Shown: in pieces, positions 1 through 10,645 of the stretch
How the letters are laid out: every line of letters begins with the position of its first letter
Position numbering within the stretch: position 1 is the stretch's first letter
Assembly (NCBI GenBank): GCA_027422505.1
Contig: JAPQWV010000492.1
Location: forward strand, 186,001 to 250,000
Source of the DNA: Craterostigma plantagineum
Taxonomy: Eukaryota > Streptophyta > Magnoliopsida > Lamiales > Linderniaceae
DNA: 64,000 nucleotides
Direction of reading: 5' to 3'
Notes under the pieces: generated by a model
The model's input: only the letters and a program-made list of their open reading frames with translations
The model's database searches: none
What the model was told of the DNA's origin: nothing
Position numbers and translations under genes: made by a program

Positions 1-200
1 GGCATTGTTTCTCCACCGCTCTCTCATTGGAGGTTCTCTCGTTGCTAATGGCATCTCTTCGCGATTCTGCTCTGCCATTTCGGTCGTTACTTCGACTCGC
101 CTAGCGTTTTCTCGTAGGTTGCTTCGAAAGGTTCTTTCAATCTCCGGGTCTCCTTCAACGATTGGTAATGAAGGATTCCTTCGGTCATGCACCGAAGTAC
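1..200 (-). pseudogene. Athila-like gag, N-terminal fragment cut by the window edge
   Basis: Read on the minus strand from about position 200, one open frame encodes the segment VEGDPEIERTFRSNLREN, followed by a Met-Ala-Glu-Gln stretch, and continues past base 1. This resembles the N-terminus of gag in Athila elements, which forms the retrotransposon particle. I see no clear in-frame ATG upstream of the motif, so the start may have been lost or may use a different frame. Too little is visible to say whether the gene is intact further left. Confidence 0.5.
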
Positions 201-298
201 ACGTACCTAGACCGAAAGATTTCCGATTAAGCGAAAATACTAATATTAAATAATAAATAGCTAGAATAATAAACTAAGGCTTTTCTAATATTGATAGT

Positions 299-316
299 TC
301 CCCGGAAACGGCGCCA
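299..316 (-). other. Primer-binding site for tRNA-Asp
   Basis: The plus strand reads TCCCCGGAAACGGCGCCA, which matches the 3' end of plant tRNA-Asp including CCA with one mismatch. On the minus strand this is the site where tRNA-Asp would prime reverse transcription. It orients the element and puts the 5' LTR to its right, starting with TG at 322 after a short spacer. Confidence 0.75.
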
Positions 317-321
317 AAACT

Positions 322-2052
322 TGATCGAGCGAATCGAGTAATAAAAATAAAACGAATATCGACAAACTACCACGCTCAACAGGCAAGTGTACCTATCGAT
401 AATAGTATAGAATGGTGAGTATTCGAGTATCGAATCCCAAGGGAACTAAATAATCAGAAAAACTTGAATTTAAATATCCTAGTAAAAAGGTTTTGATTGT
501 TGTAAAACTGAAAATATAACTGAACAAAACTGATAAAAATGATGAGAATGAACGACGATAAGAAAGCGAAACGTATTTGAGACTTCGACTCCCCCTAGCT
601 CGATCGATCTGCTGAAAACATATATCAAAGTTTTAGGTAAACGTTAGACGTGAGGATTACCAACACATGCGTATGAGTTCATATGACTGACGAAACTGCG
701 CCTTATCACACGAGGCTCGTAAGCAACTAATCTACGTCTTAAATAGCCGGGCAAGCTTCCCTAACTACTTAATCAAGATTGCATTAAATCATTATTAATC
801 CCTCTATTAGATTTGACTCTAATCCAGCGGGTTAGCTCAACCTATCTCTAGTGATGAGTTTATTCCGCTCGTTTACGAGTGTTCTAATCGTTCACCCCTC
901 TCGAGCGCAGCGTACGATTCCCAATTAATCTATCTTACACACATAGACATGAATAAGATAAATAAGAATTTTCAATCACATAGACATAATCGCAATCATA
1001 TAAATTCATAAACGAGTCTTAACAATAGCATAACATTAATATACTTAAAACATACGATCGATCTTGCCAGGGTTCATCTCATCTCAAACACATAAGAAAT
1101 TAGCTACTCATTTTCTCAACTAAGAACATAATAAACATCAAAGAAAATATAGATCTTACCTGATTTTTGGCGTCGGTTCTTGTTCTTCGTTGAGGCGTTT
1201 ATCGAACACCTAGCATGCAAGCTAAGTGAATGAGTCTAGCTTGCTCTCTAGCATTTCTTTCTCTTCTCTAAGTGTGTGTGTGTTTTTTCTCCCAATGGTT
1301 CCTTCCTCTATTTAAAGCAAGTGGAGCTCAAAATCATGTGCATGCAAGTCTTCCTTGCTTTTACTCTTTCATATTGAGAAAGCTAGCTTTGCCCTCAATT
1401 TCTTCAACTTTAGCCTTCTTTATTGAGTTCTCATGAAATGGGGTGTTTCAATGTCGAAAATTAGGTCTAAAGCATGCCTCTTTCCTTGAATAATGGTTAA
1501 GTTTCGACCAAGAAGAGACAAGTTAGGTAGAAGTTGTTTTCATGTCTTTGACCTCAAACACGGCCTTGAACACGGCCATGTGAACTGATTTTCTATTCAA
1601 ATGTTGATATCGGCCAAGCTACACGGGCTCCAACATGGCCGTGTTGATTTCTAAGTTCAAATCAAAGCATTCGGATATTTAACATGGCCTCCAACATGGC
1701 TGTGTTTTGTTTCAGGGTGGCTTTTGAATCATCAACACGGCTTCAAACATGGCTGTGTGAATTCCAGAGCTGCTTTCGCATCTTCAACATGGCTTCGAAC
1801 ATGGCCGTGTTGACGCGCAGTAAAATAGCAGAAAATTAAGAAATTAATATCTCCCAATCTAGACCTCAAATTTAACCCCCTCTGGTCAGATTCAAGGTCA
1901 ACGAGTCTTCCATCTTTGGTTAAAATTTCAGTTCCATTGGACAACGTTTACCCCCTCATCTGTTAGGAATTTGAAACTGTCGCAAATCTGTCGTAAATGT
2001 TGTAAACTCATAATAATAACCAAAAATTTATCACGGAGCCTTCATTTCAACA
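322..2052 (-). repeat. Probable 5' LTR of the Athila-like element
   Basis: This block lies directly outside the tRNA-Asp primer site, as a 5' LTR must. It starts with TG at 322 on the plus strand. A matching CA is seen at 2051-2052, giving about 1.7 kb, a normal length for Athila LTRs. It holds no gene of its own. Its right end is uncertain because the partner LTR lies outside the window. Confidence 0.45.
1555..1813. repeat. Five-copy degenerate repeat with an ACACGGCCGTGT-like palindromic core
   Basis: Five copies of a roughly 28-bp motif, two halves resembling AACACGGC and GCCGTGTT separated by about ten bases, begin near 1555, 1620, 1679, 1732 and 1782. Spacing shrinks from about 65 to 50 bp. 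Most changes are C to T or G to A at CG sites, as expected from methylated-cytosine decay. The block lies inside the probable LTR. Confidence 0.7.
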
Positions 2053-2720
2053 TGCAAATACTTTAATTTATAATGCATATAAACTTAAGAAAATACGTTT
2101 ATCAATTTTCGTTGTCTGAAAGATCGACCCAGAGTGCTTTCCCTCGTTTGCGCAGATTCGCACATTCGTTGGCAATGACCCCCCAGCCTGTGCACGCATG
2201 GTACCTAACTGATTCCCAGTTGATGTTCTTTTTGTTTCCATAACGTTGCATTTGAAGAATGGAGGAGTAGAAGATGGTTCTTGTTTGACATTCTGGCCTT
2301 TCCTGAATGTTGTGCCAACATTTTGCTCCACATTCTTATTCTTGAGAATACTTTGCGAATTTCTTACGAGCATAGCCGTATTCTCCTCATCGTCAGAGTC
2401 ATCCTCAGTTTGAACCTTGGATGGCTGACTGACTAGAGCAAGGCTTTTTTCGCGAGAAGCCCTCTTTTGGACTTCGAGATTGGTCTCGTAGTTCTTCATA
2501 ATATTCATCAATGTGTTGATTGAAGTCCATATTGGCCAAATTATGTGCTTCCTCGACCGCCGCTACCTTCACATTAAACTTTTCAGTTAGTGTACGTACT
2601 ACTTTAAAATTCAATACCTTACTCGAGATCGGATCTCCTAGGCTAGCACATTCACTCGAGATAGTCAAGAGCTTATAAAATCTCGTGTCGTTGTACCGAA
2701 TGATGAAGAGAAGTCCCTTT
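2053..2720 (-). pseudogene. Ty1/copia gag remnant
   Basis: Two overlapping minus-strand frames encode pieces of a copia-type gag. The first contains the segment RFYKLLTISSECASLGD and then VRTLTEKFNVKVAAVEEAHN, the expected helical repeat of the UBN2-type capsid. The second continues with MNIMKNYETNLEVQKR after a frameshift near 2480-2510. No protease, integrase or reverse transcriptase follows, so this is a truncated and shifted relic. Sequence from 2720 to about 3140 may hold more of the gag start but is not convincing. Confidence 0.6.
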
Positions 2721-3139
2721 GTATATGTCTTCGAATTTAGTAGGACTTCTCCAACGACTTAGTAACTTCCACTAACCTCCACTAACCTCAACTAAGCTGA
2801 ATTGGTCTGTTAGTTAACGTTAGGAAGTGATTTTGATAGCTCCAATGACTTAGTCTTGACTTGAGCTCCGTTCTTCCTATATTTAGTAAGCTCCACTCCT
2901 AAGCTTGCTCCATCTTATCCAGCACTCCATACGGTTTTGAGTCATTTCCAATCCTTATCTAAGTCCTGCACATCACTAAAAATAGCCAAGAATCGAACCA
3001 CGTTTTGGGCATGAAAGATAAAACTGAGGTTGGAGACATTCTCGGGCAACAAACATTGACTTGAATGTTCTCCCACATTGCCAATGTTGAAGGCTCAACA
3101 TTAACAGAACCCATGCCCATAGCCGCCATTTTCCAATAA

Positions 3140-3845
3140 AAAATTCGTTTTACTTCTTGACTTAATTCCGGGTGAAAAATAGTCTTATTTGCGACTGAAT
3201 TAGAGTTAAAATTTTGAACACGAGGCCGTGGGCCATAACAGCCTAACCTTAAAAATCACCGGGCTCGTACCTAAATTTTCAGAGCCCGAAACATGATCGA
3301 GCTTATTTGAGTATTTATGTGGAAAAGCTTTTTTCAACTACTCACTTAATGAATAAAATTTATCGGACCGGGGACTGAATTGAGATTTTTTATACGTTTT
3401 GGGTATTTAAGGATAGAATCACCTAAAATAAAAATAAATGCATATAAATAAATAAATGCATATAAATAAATAGATAGCTAAATAAATAGATAAAATAAGG
3501 TTCAACTCTTCATGTATACCCTTGTGTAAAGGGCGTAAGGTGGATAAAAATTATAAATTGTTCTATCAATTAACCAATTATATTATTCTTTATTAATAAA
3601 TAATCCTTTAATTTCGTGTATCACTTATTAAAATCATCAATTAATAATTAATTTTATATTATTGTAAACATAGGATGTGCTAAAAATACCGGTGTTAAAA
3701 TGGGGAAAGAGAAAATGGGCTGATGGCATTGGGTGGGCCGAAATAATTGGCCAACTTGAAGATCCTATTTGTAATGTCTTTTTTTTTTAATTTATTGTTG
3801 GTATTTTATAAGAATTTAGACTGTTCTACGACTTCCTCACTGAAT
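3140..3845. other. AT-rich intergenic DNA
   Basis: No coding frame or structured element is recognised. There is a short run of ATAAATAAATGC-type repeats around 3430-3470. The right end leads into the promoter of the OVATE family gene. Confidence 0.6.
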
Positions 3846-3870
3846 GTATATATATTTTATGTATATATAG
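3846..3870 (+). promoter_or_regulatory. Possible TATA region of the OVATE family gene
   Basis: Two TATATATA-like stretches lie 85-110 bases before the ATG at 3955. The position suits a core promoter, but such strings are common in this AT-rich DNA. Confidence 0.3.
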
Positions 3871-3954
3871 TACTAACATGCTAATTCATGCAGCAAATTC
3901 ACAGAGTTTCAGACAAATTAACTTGAAGAACTAAAACCACCCACATGAGAAAAA

Positions 3955-4355
3955 ATGTCCAGCTTTGTGTGGAAAAGCTTCAACCTTTGCTTCTCCAAAT
4001 TCAAGTGCTTGCCGGCCATCACCTTCTCCTCGGGCGCCGGCGAATAACGCCGGCGACCGTGACGAAGACGACGACGAAGAAGTTATAGATTCCAATCACA
4101 GTAAGTATTATTCCTCCACAACCACACTGTTCAAGAACTTCAACTCACTGTACGACGATTCCAACACCACATCCCTCACCTCCTCCTCCGCCGCCGCCGC
4201 CGCCGACGGATTCTTCTCCGACGACGACGAAGGCTGCGCCGCCGTGCCGACTTCACATCAGCCTTCGCCTCCCAGCGCTTCTTCTTCTCATCTCCGGGAA
4301 GATCGAACTCCATATTCGAGCCGCCGGAGCAAACCCCGCCACCGGAAAGTAATCC
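3955..4355 (+). pseudogene. OVATE family protein gene, 5' part, disrupted
   Basis: OVATE family proteins are plant transcriptional repressors that bind KNOX/BELL homeodomain proteins and shape organs. From ATG 3955 the frame gives MSSFVWKSFNLCFSKFKC, a typical family N-terminus, but hits TAA at 4045. The next frame carries TTTLFKNFNSLYDD and a Ser/Ala-rich stretch. The frame then returns to the first near 4230-4250 with FASQRFFFSSPGRSNSI, a strong family signature. It runs into PPPESN just before a copia element at 4356. The rest of the gene, with the OVATE domain, resumes at 9540 in the frame the first half predicts. So there are two small frame breaks plus the insertion. The breaks could be mutations or base-calling errors. 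Confidence 0.8.
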
Positions 4356-4627
4356 TGTAGAATTTGCAGATTTGATTACGCGGGAAAGCTTCGATCGAAG
4401 AAAACAGAGGAAACATCTGAAGAACTCATTTCGTTACTTGTATTTCTGTTACTAAAACGCTACTGTACAGTGACCACGTTTTATACTACATTACATCTAA
4501 GAATAAGATTACAAATTACCCTTACTGAGTAAAGAAGAGAAAAGAAATGAACTAATGAACTTGAACGTATCAGTTGATTTTCCCTGCAAATCCTTCTCCA
4601 AAAGCTTCCTATCTTTATAGTTCTTCA
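4356..4627 (-). repeat. 3' LTR of copia-1
   Basis: 272 bp, TG...CA ends on the plus strand. It differs from the other LTR by three single-base indels: one fewer A in an A-run at about 4513, one fewer A at about 4565 and one extra T at about 4618. Confidence 0.92.
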
Positions 4628-4645
4628 GCCCCCCCTCAAGAGGAG
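4628..4645 (-). other. Polypurine tract of copia-1
   Basis: The plus strand is GCCCCCCCTCAAGAGG directly after the LTR. On the minus strand this is a G-rich purine run ending at the LTR boundary, the usual primer for plus-strand synthesis. Confidence 0.75.
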
Positions 4646-4705
4646 CGTGTGGTAACGACAGGCTCATCTTGGACAGAGAGATGGAAGCCATGTGGGTGAA
4701 GGGAC

Positions 4706-7700
4706 TTAGTGAAAAGATCCGCCAGGTTCATGGAAGAAGACATGGGTGGGCAGAATAAATCCTGTCTTGTATTGATCTCGTACGACGTGGCAGTCGATCT
4801 CGATATGTTTGGTGCGTTCGTGGAAGACAGGGTTGGATGTAATGTAGATCGCTGCCTTGTTGTCGCAATGTAATGGAATGGGAAGTGGCAAACTAACCTG
4901 TAAATCAGACAGAAGGTAGGAAAGCCATTGAAGTTCGCGGACCGTTGAGGCCATTGCTCGATACTCTGACTCGGCTGTGGAGCATGAAATCGTGGACTGT
5001 TTCTTGGCCTTCCATGAGATTAAACTTGTACCAAGGAACACACAATAACCTGTAAGCGAGTGTCTCGAGGATCGGCATGATCCCCAATCGGCATCACTGT
5101 AAGCTTGTAAAGTTAGAGCAGAGTCACTCGAGTAGAATAACCCAGTGGAACTGGTGCCGTTTAAGTAACGAAGCACATGCTGAACAGCTTGCCAGTGAGA
5201 TATCCGTGGAGCGTGAACGAATTGACTGAGTTGTTGTACGGCGTACGCAATGTCAGGTCTGGTGTAATTCAAATACAGTAGGCGTCCAACTAACCGTCTG
5301 TACTGTAAGGGATTTTCAAGTGGAGCACTTGAATCTTGGTCGCCAGTGGTAAAGATGATTCCGCCGGGAAGCGGTGTAGAAGCAGGAGCACTGTCCAACA
5401 TGTGAGTATCACGAAGAATATCCAAATGTATTTCCTTGATTAATGTAAATGCCGGCAGTTGATCGCGCGATCTCCATTCCAAGAAAGAACTTAGCTTGTC
5501 CTAAGTCTTTAATGGTAAATGCTTGGTGAAGAAAGTCTTTCACCTCTTGAAGCTTAGATGCAGAGGTACCCGTTAGTAAAACATCATCCACGTAAACAAG
5601 CAAGAATACCTGATAATGAGGAGTAATCAGTTTGAAGAAACAATGGTCATGTGCTGATTGAACAAATCCAAAAGACAGTAACTTGGAAGTAAACTCCAAG
5701 TTCCATTGGCGTGACGCTTGTTTTAAGCCGTACAGAGATTTTTTCAGCTTGCAAACTTTAGAAGAATCACGGGCAGATATCCCGGTGGCAGCCGCATAAA
5801 GACATCTTCATCAAGTCGGCCATGAAGAAATGCGTTGTTCACATCGAGTTGGTGCAAGGACCATTCTGAATTGCTGCGATGGCAAAGACAGCTCGAACTG
5901 TTACGACCTTAGCAACGGGCGAAAACACTTCAGAGTAATCTTCCCCTTCGGTTTTGGGTGAATCCCTTTGCGACGAGACGCGCCTTATACTTGTTAACGG
6001 AACCATCTGCGTTACATTTCACTCGATAAACCCACTTGCAACCAATCAATTTCTTCCCTTTGGGTGGGTCAACAAGATCCCATGTATCGTTGGTTTCAAG
6101 AGCGTCCAGTTCTTGTGCCATGGCGTCAACCCAATTTTGATCAGTTCTGGCCTGATTATAGGTGGACGGTTCATGGAACGTTGACAGATTAGCAGCGAAA
6201 GTTTTCATGAGCTTCTGTCAAGGGAAAGTGAGCATTCGACCAATTGGGCATATGACATTCATGTGAGCATGAATTAAGGCTTACAAAGTCTTTCATCCAT
6301 GAAGGAGGTTGCCTTAACCTCGAACTGTGCCGGGGATTTTGTGGGGCAGTTGAACAACAGCAGGCACATCTTCAGTCTGAGCTGTATCATCAGTAGTAAC
6401 TGGGAAGTGCTGAGCTTGGGGAGATGATGCAATTGTCTGGTCAGTGCATGTGGTCTCGCAAGTGTGAGGCTGGGCATTAGAAAAACTATTGTGAGTATCA
6501 TTAAACGGGTCCCCAAGACAGACATTAGGCAAGACAGTGTCCGGTTTATCGAAGCTCAAAGAGGGGAATGTATTTTCATGGAAAATAACATCCCTTGACA
6601 CAATAATCTTGTTCAAAGAAGGGCAAAAAACCTTGTATCCTTTCTGCCCAATAGGATATCCCACAAAATAATCCGCTCAACGACCTTGATCAAACTTATC
6701 CTTGGAAGGTTCTGTGTTAATGGCATAAGCAAGACAGCCGAAATTTCTGAAATAGCTGTAATCTGGTGGTTTGCCAAGCAATATTTCGAAGGGACTCTTT
6801 CCACTCAAGAATCCGTGAGGGTAATCTGTTGAGGATATGCACTGATGTAAGCACTGCCTCGCCCCAAAAATCTTTAGGCAGTCTTGACTGGAAAAGAAGC
6901 GACCGAGCTACCTGAATAATGTGTTTATGCTTTCTCTCAGCGACGCCATTTTGTTGCGGGGTATATGGGCAACTTCGCTGATGAATGATCCCTCTATCTG
7001 ATAGAACTTCTTGAAAGGAAGAGCTAATAAATTCTGATCCATTGTCCGAGCGAACCCCCTTCACATTTGCTTCATATTGTTTTTCAGCATAGGTAAGATA
7101 TTTCTTGAATGTATCTGTGGTTTGAGACTTATACTTCATCAGAAGATCCAAGTGAATCGACTGTAATCATCGATAATTGTCAAGAAATAGTGGCATCCCG
7201 ATAGTAGTGTTTTCGTTTAGTTATATTATCGATGTTTCTGAATCATTTCACTATTATCGTCATCAGAAAGATCACTCAAGTCTTCGATCATCATCACAAT
7301 TCAGTTCACTACTGAGACCCCATATTCGAGGTGTAGAGCTGAAGCAATTTGAAGTATTGACTTACAGGAAATGAGGATCTTTGCTGTTTCGACTTGGGCA
7401 TACTCACAATCTGAGACCCAATGAGACTCCTTTCATACAATAGAACTTGGTAATGTCATCTTGTAATGAAGGATGTCCAAGTCTGCAATGCCATTCATTA
7501 ATCGAAATGACAGCAAAAACATTATTGAATTCACTAAAAACAATATCTGTTTTTGATGTCAGAAGACTCGATGCATACAACTCTTCTGCTCGCAAGATTG
7601 CCTTCCTTGAAAAAGATGTATTATCAAGTATGTAGAGTTCTTATAAACCTGTCCAGCTGCAATTATCTTGTCATTCTGCAACTCAAGCACCAAGAAGAAA

Positions 7701-8083
7701 TCAGTATAAAACTTGAAGTAAACTCTAGACTCACTCGTCAGTTTTCTTACTGAGAGTAAGTTGTAACGAAAACTGGGAATATAGAGGCAATTGCTGAGCA
7801 TGATATTAGCTGGAAGCAGGACATTTCCTATGTGCGAAACAGATTTAATACTTCCGTCTGGCAGACAAACGGGTACAAAGGTCCTGACTGATTTTGGGGA
7901 GGCAATGAGATCAATATTTTTACACATATGGCTGGTGGCTCCTGTATCTACTAGCCATGCATCATCGCCAACCACATCAGATATATTAGAATCAATCTTA
8001 GAGATAGTAGAGCTACCTGCAAAGTCGCTCAAGTGGGCAAAATTAACAGAAGCCGAGTCTGCTGTCAGTTTCTCTTTTACCAT
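4706..8083 (-). pseudogene. copia-1 pol: protease, integrase, reverse transcriptase, RNase H in broken frames
   Basis: From right to left on the minus strand I see: the protease motif WLVDTGATSHMC (near 7960); the GAG-pre-integrase motif WHCRLGHPSLQ (near 7480); integrase core pieces FLTIIDDYSRFTW and SDNGSEF with PQQNGVAERKH (7190-6930); the reverse transcriptase start WVDAMAQELDALETNDTWDL (6130); the catalytic motif YVDDVLL (5590); and a copia RNase H with SLTGYCVFLG and STAESEYRA (5070-4970). Frames change near 7380-7420, 7150, 6670, 6230, 5900 and 5450. The stretch 7200-7370 between the zinc-finger and core parts of integrase reads poorly. As written it cannot make an enzyme, although the LTRs are nearly identical. 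Confidence 0.85.
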
Positions 8084-9173
8084 CTTGGTGAGTTCCTTTT
8101 CATCATCTCCACCACTTTTGAATACATGTCTTCATGTTCCTTACCTCCTGCATCAGCTATATCAGCTTCAGCCGTGTTGGCCTTGAAGCTATTCTGATTC
8201 CCCTTCTGAAAGAGTACTCCCCTTGCTTGAATTGAAGGCTTCAGGAAAGCCATTGAGCTTATAGCAATCTTCCTTAGAATGCCCTGTCTTCTTACAATAG
8301 CTACATTCAGGAAATCCATTCAGCTTGAAACATTCCTCTTTCGTATGCCCAGACTTCTTGCAGTAATTACATGTGAGATGACTTCGGTTCTGCTTCAGCG
8401 TGACCTTGCCAGTAGAGAACTTCTTCGGAACAAAGTTTTTCACCATCATAGCTGCACTCTCCCCAGATGGTGTCATGCTCATAGAGACCTCTCTGTATTT
8501 CTCAGCTTTTGCAATCATGGCGTAAATCCTATTCACCGGCGGCAAGTTATCGAGAAAAAGCAACTGATTCCTTTCCGTCTCAAAGACATCATTGAGACCC
8601 ATTAAGAATTGCATCGATTTATCTTCAATCTCCCGTTCTTCAATCTTCAATCTAACAGCTGGAATCGCGTCGATTGGTGGTCGCAATTGCTCAAGTTGAT
8701 CCCACAGATTTCGCATTTTGTTATAATATTCAACAACAGTCAAGTTCCCTTGCTTTAGAAACACAATTTCTCGCTTGATTTCGTAAATTGCAGATGTATT
8801 CGAAGTACCATACCTTTCAGCTATTTCATCCCATAGCTGTTTAGCTTCATGGATGAACATGAAGCTGTTTACAATCTCCTTCGAGATCGAACTCTTGATC
8901 CATCCAGTCACCATGCTGTTCACCTTCCGCCATCTTCTGTAATATGGGGAATTGACTGCAGGTTTTCCATATTTGCCATTGACGAATCCGATTTTCATCT
9001 TAGCCTCAAGCGCCTCTACCATCGTATTTTTTCCAGATCAGATAATTCGTGGCAGATAAAGGAGTGGACACTATCATCATGCCAGGATTGTCAGATCCGT
9101 GCAGCATATAGTCTTCGTCCATCTCCGTTGCTTCAATTTGAGTTTCTCCACTCGTATTTTCAGACGAACTCAT
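8077..9173 (-). pseudogene. copia-1 gag with two zinc knuckles, one frame break near its start
   Basis: Gag packages element RNA. The likely ATG is at 9173, giving MSSSENTSGETQIEATEMDE and then SATNYLIWKK. One base too many in an A-run at about 9031 breaks the frame. The main open stretch from 9022 to 8189 contains the capsid-like segment and two CX2CX4HX4C knuckles, CNYCKKSGHTKEEC and CSYCKKTGHSKEDC, around 8380-8270. A further change of frame near 8200-8300 leads toward the protease. Confidence 0.8.
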
Positions 9174-9254
9174 TCTCAGATTGATTCAAATGAGTAAAAG
9201 ATTCTTGACACAGAGATTTAATTCAGCATCTAATCAAAGAAACACTTGATGAAA

Positions 9255-9266
9255 GCTCTGATACCA
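9255..9266 (-). other. tRNA-iMet primer-binding site of copia-1
   Basis: The minus strand reads TGGTATCAGAGC, the standard plant copia primer site complementary to the initiator tRNA-Met 3' end. It abuts the LTR start at 9267. Confidence 0.92.
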
Positions 9267-9539
9267 TGTAGAATTTGCAGATTTGATTACGCGGGAAAGC
9301 TTCGATCGAAGAAAACAGAGGAAACATCTGAAGAACTCATTTCGTTACTTGTATTTCTGTTACTAAAACGCTACTGTACAGTGACCACGTTTTATACTAC
9401 ATTACATCTAAGAATAAGATTACAAAATTACCCTTACTGAGTAAAGAAGAGAAAAGAAATGAACTAATGAACTTGAAACGTATCAGTTGATTTTCCCTGC
9501 AAATCCTTCTCCAAAAGCTTCCTATCTTTAAGTTCTTCA
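9267..9539 (-). repeat. 5' LTR of copia-1
   Basis: 273 bp, with the same TG...CA ends as the LTR at 4356-4627 and no base substitution between them. Confidence 0.92.
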
Positions 9540-9829
9540 ATCCCGGCAAGGCGGTGGCCGGCGGAGTTGCGGTGTGGACGTACTCGCCAGACCCATTCGA
9601 GGACTTCAGGCGATCCATGGTGGAGATGATTGAGGCGCGTGGGTTTCACGGCAGCGCGAAGGAAGATTGGGAGTCTTTGCACGAACTTCTACTGTGTTAT
9701 CTGACATTAAACCCTAAGCGTGCGCATAAGTTCATCATTAGTGCTTTTGCTGACGTCATCGTGACGCTTGTATCCACCAATGGCATTTTGCCACGTCATG
9801 GAAACATGAATTGCAGAAAGTATCCGTGA
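9540..9829 (+). pseudogene. OVATE family protein gene, 3' part with the OVATE domain
   Basis: This segment encodes the C-terminal OVATE domain: GGVAVWTYSPDPFEDF, then RRSMVEMIEARG, ESLHELLLCYLTLNPKRAHK and FIISAFADVIV, ending at TGA 9827-9829. It has no start of its own. Joined across the copia insertion at the ATCC duplication, it is in frame with the FFFSSPGRSNSI part at 4260-4355. The domain mediates binding to homeodomain partners. It reads without breaks here, so the gene was probably working until the insertion, if the two small upstream shifts are not real. Confidence 0.88.
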
Positions 9830-10417
9830 AATATCGCTGTAATAATCAGTGCAATTTCCACATACAATTTCAGTCATGCTCTGCATGTAATACTTTTATG
9901 TACGTAAATCGTAGTTTCTCTGCAAACTTGAAGGGTATCACATGGATGAACTCTTTGTTTTTTTCTGAACACATCGCTGTGGAAGTTTTTAGTCTTGCCA
10001 AGAAATGTACTTATTAGTTCACATGAGTACTATTCAACTCTGAAAAGAGACAAAATGTTTAACTTGGTATTATTAGTTTGCTTTGCTTAATGTGTTTAGC
10101 GTGAGGGAAGTTAGTCAATATCCTCGTTTAGCGAACCTATCAAATAAAACTAATACTTGTGTTGGTAAGAATGTTTGTTTTTTCTTGATTTTAGAACACT
10201 CCTTCAATAAAATAATGGTTTTCAATCTTATTGGGGAGATAGACCTCAATCTTTTTTTTAGGTTTTGTCCGCTGACACGCAAAACCCGGAAAGTGTCATG
10301 TTAAAGATGGTACATATGAGAACTACTCGAATTTACTGCACGGGATAATGCTAATTGTCTAATAGTATCCGTTGTTTTATTTTATAGTATTTTCTTTGAA
10401 GAGTTTTTTGTAACCGA
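9830..10417. other. 3' flank of the OVATE family gene, no gene seen
   Basis: Moderately AT-rich DNA that probably includes the former 3'UTR. No coding frame, RNA gene or repeat is recognised. Confidence 0.55.
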
Positions 10418-10610
10418 TGACAATGGAGCGGGTCTGAAGCCGGTTTGATAGTACCCGTGACTTGCCCCGTTTAGTATTTTATGGATCCGAGACCCGCCCC
10501 GCCTTAAAAAAATCAGCCCGCCCGCCCCGAACCCGGATGGGTCTGGCGGGTCTGACCCCCAAATGTGGTTTTTTATTTTTTTTAAATTTTAAATTGTTTA
10601 ATTGTTATAT

Positions 10611-10645
<35 letters not shown>

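Larger units (their letters stand above)
1..2052 (-). mobile_element. Partial Athila-like Ty3/gypsy retrotransposon (5' LTR, primer site, start of gag)
   Basis: The minus strand reads, in order, a long LTR-like block, a tRNA-Asp primer-binding site and the first codons of a gag gene that runs off the left edge of the window. The primer site and the gag motif DPEIERTF are typical of the Athila lineage. Only one end is inside the window, so age, target duplication and completeness cannot be judged. The outer LTR end near 2052 is a guess from a terminal CA next to an unrelated copia gag remnant. Confidence 0.6.
4356..9539 (-). mobile_element. Ty1/copia LTR retrotransposon (copia-1) inserted in the OVATE family gene
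   Basis: A 5,184-bp element on the minus strand. Its LTRs are 4356-4627 and 9267-9539, both TGTAGAA...TTCA. Comparing them base by base I find no substitution, only three single-base indels, so insertion was very recent. A tRNA-iMet primer site sits inside the right LTR and a purine-rich tract (minus strand) inside the left LTR. The host sequence ATCC flanks both ends (4352-4355 and 9540-9543), a short target duplication; a 5-bp AATCC would fit if one base is shared with the LTR end. Coding parts run gag, protease, integrase, reverse transcriptase, RNase H from right to left, with several frame breaks. Confidence 0.93.

Noticed and set aside
5..253. Plus-strand open frame of 82 codons at the left edge
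   Set aside because: It is the reverse of the Athila-like gag start and primer region; no motif in this direction.
299..316. Possible tRNA-Asp gene fragment
   Set aside because: Only the 3' 18 bases match and they adjoin an LTR, so it is a primer-binding site rather than a tRNA gene.
1555..1813. CRISPR-like spaced repeats
   Set aside because: Repeats are degenerate and lie in a plant LTR, spacing is uneven and there are no cas genes.
2720..3140. Possible first part of the copia gag with an ATG near 3128
   Set aside because: The frame is short and changes repeatedly, with no clear capsid motif, so it was not called as coding.
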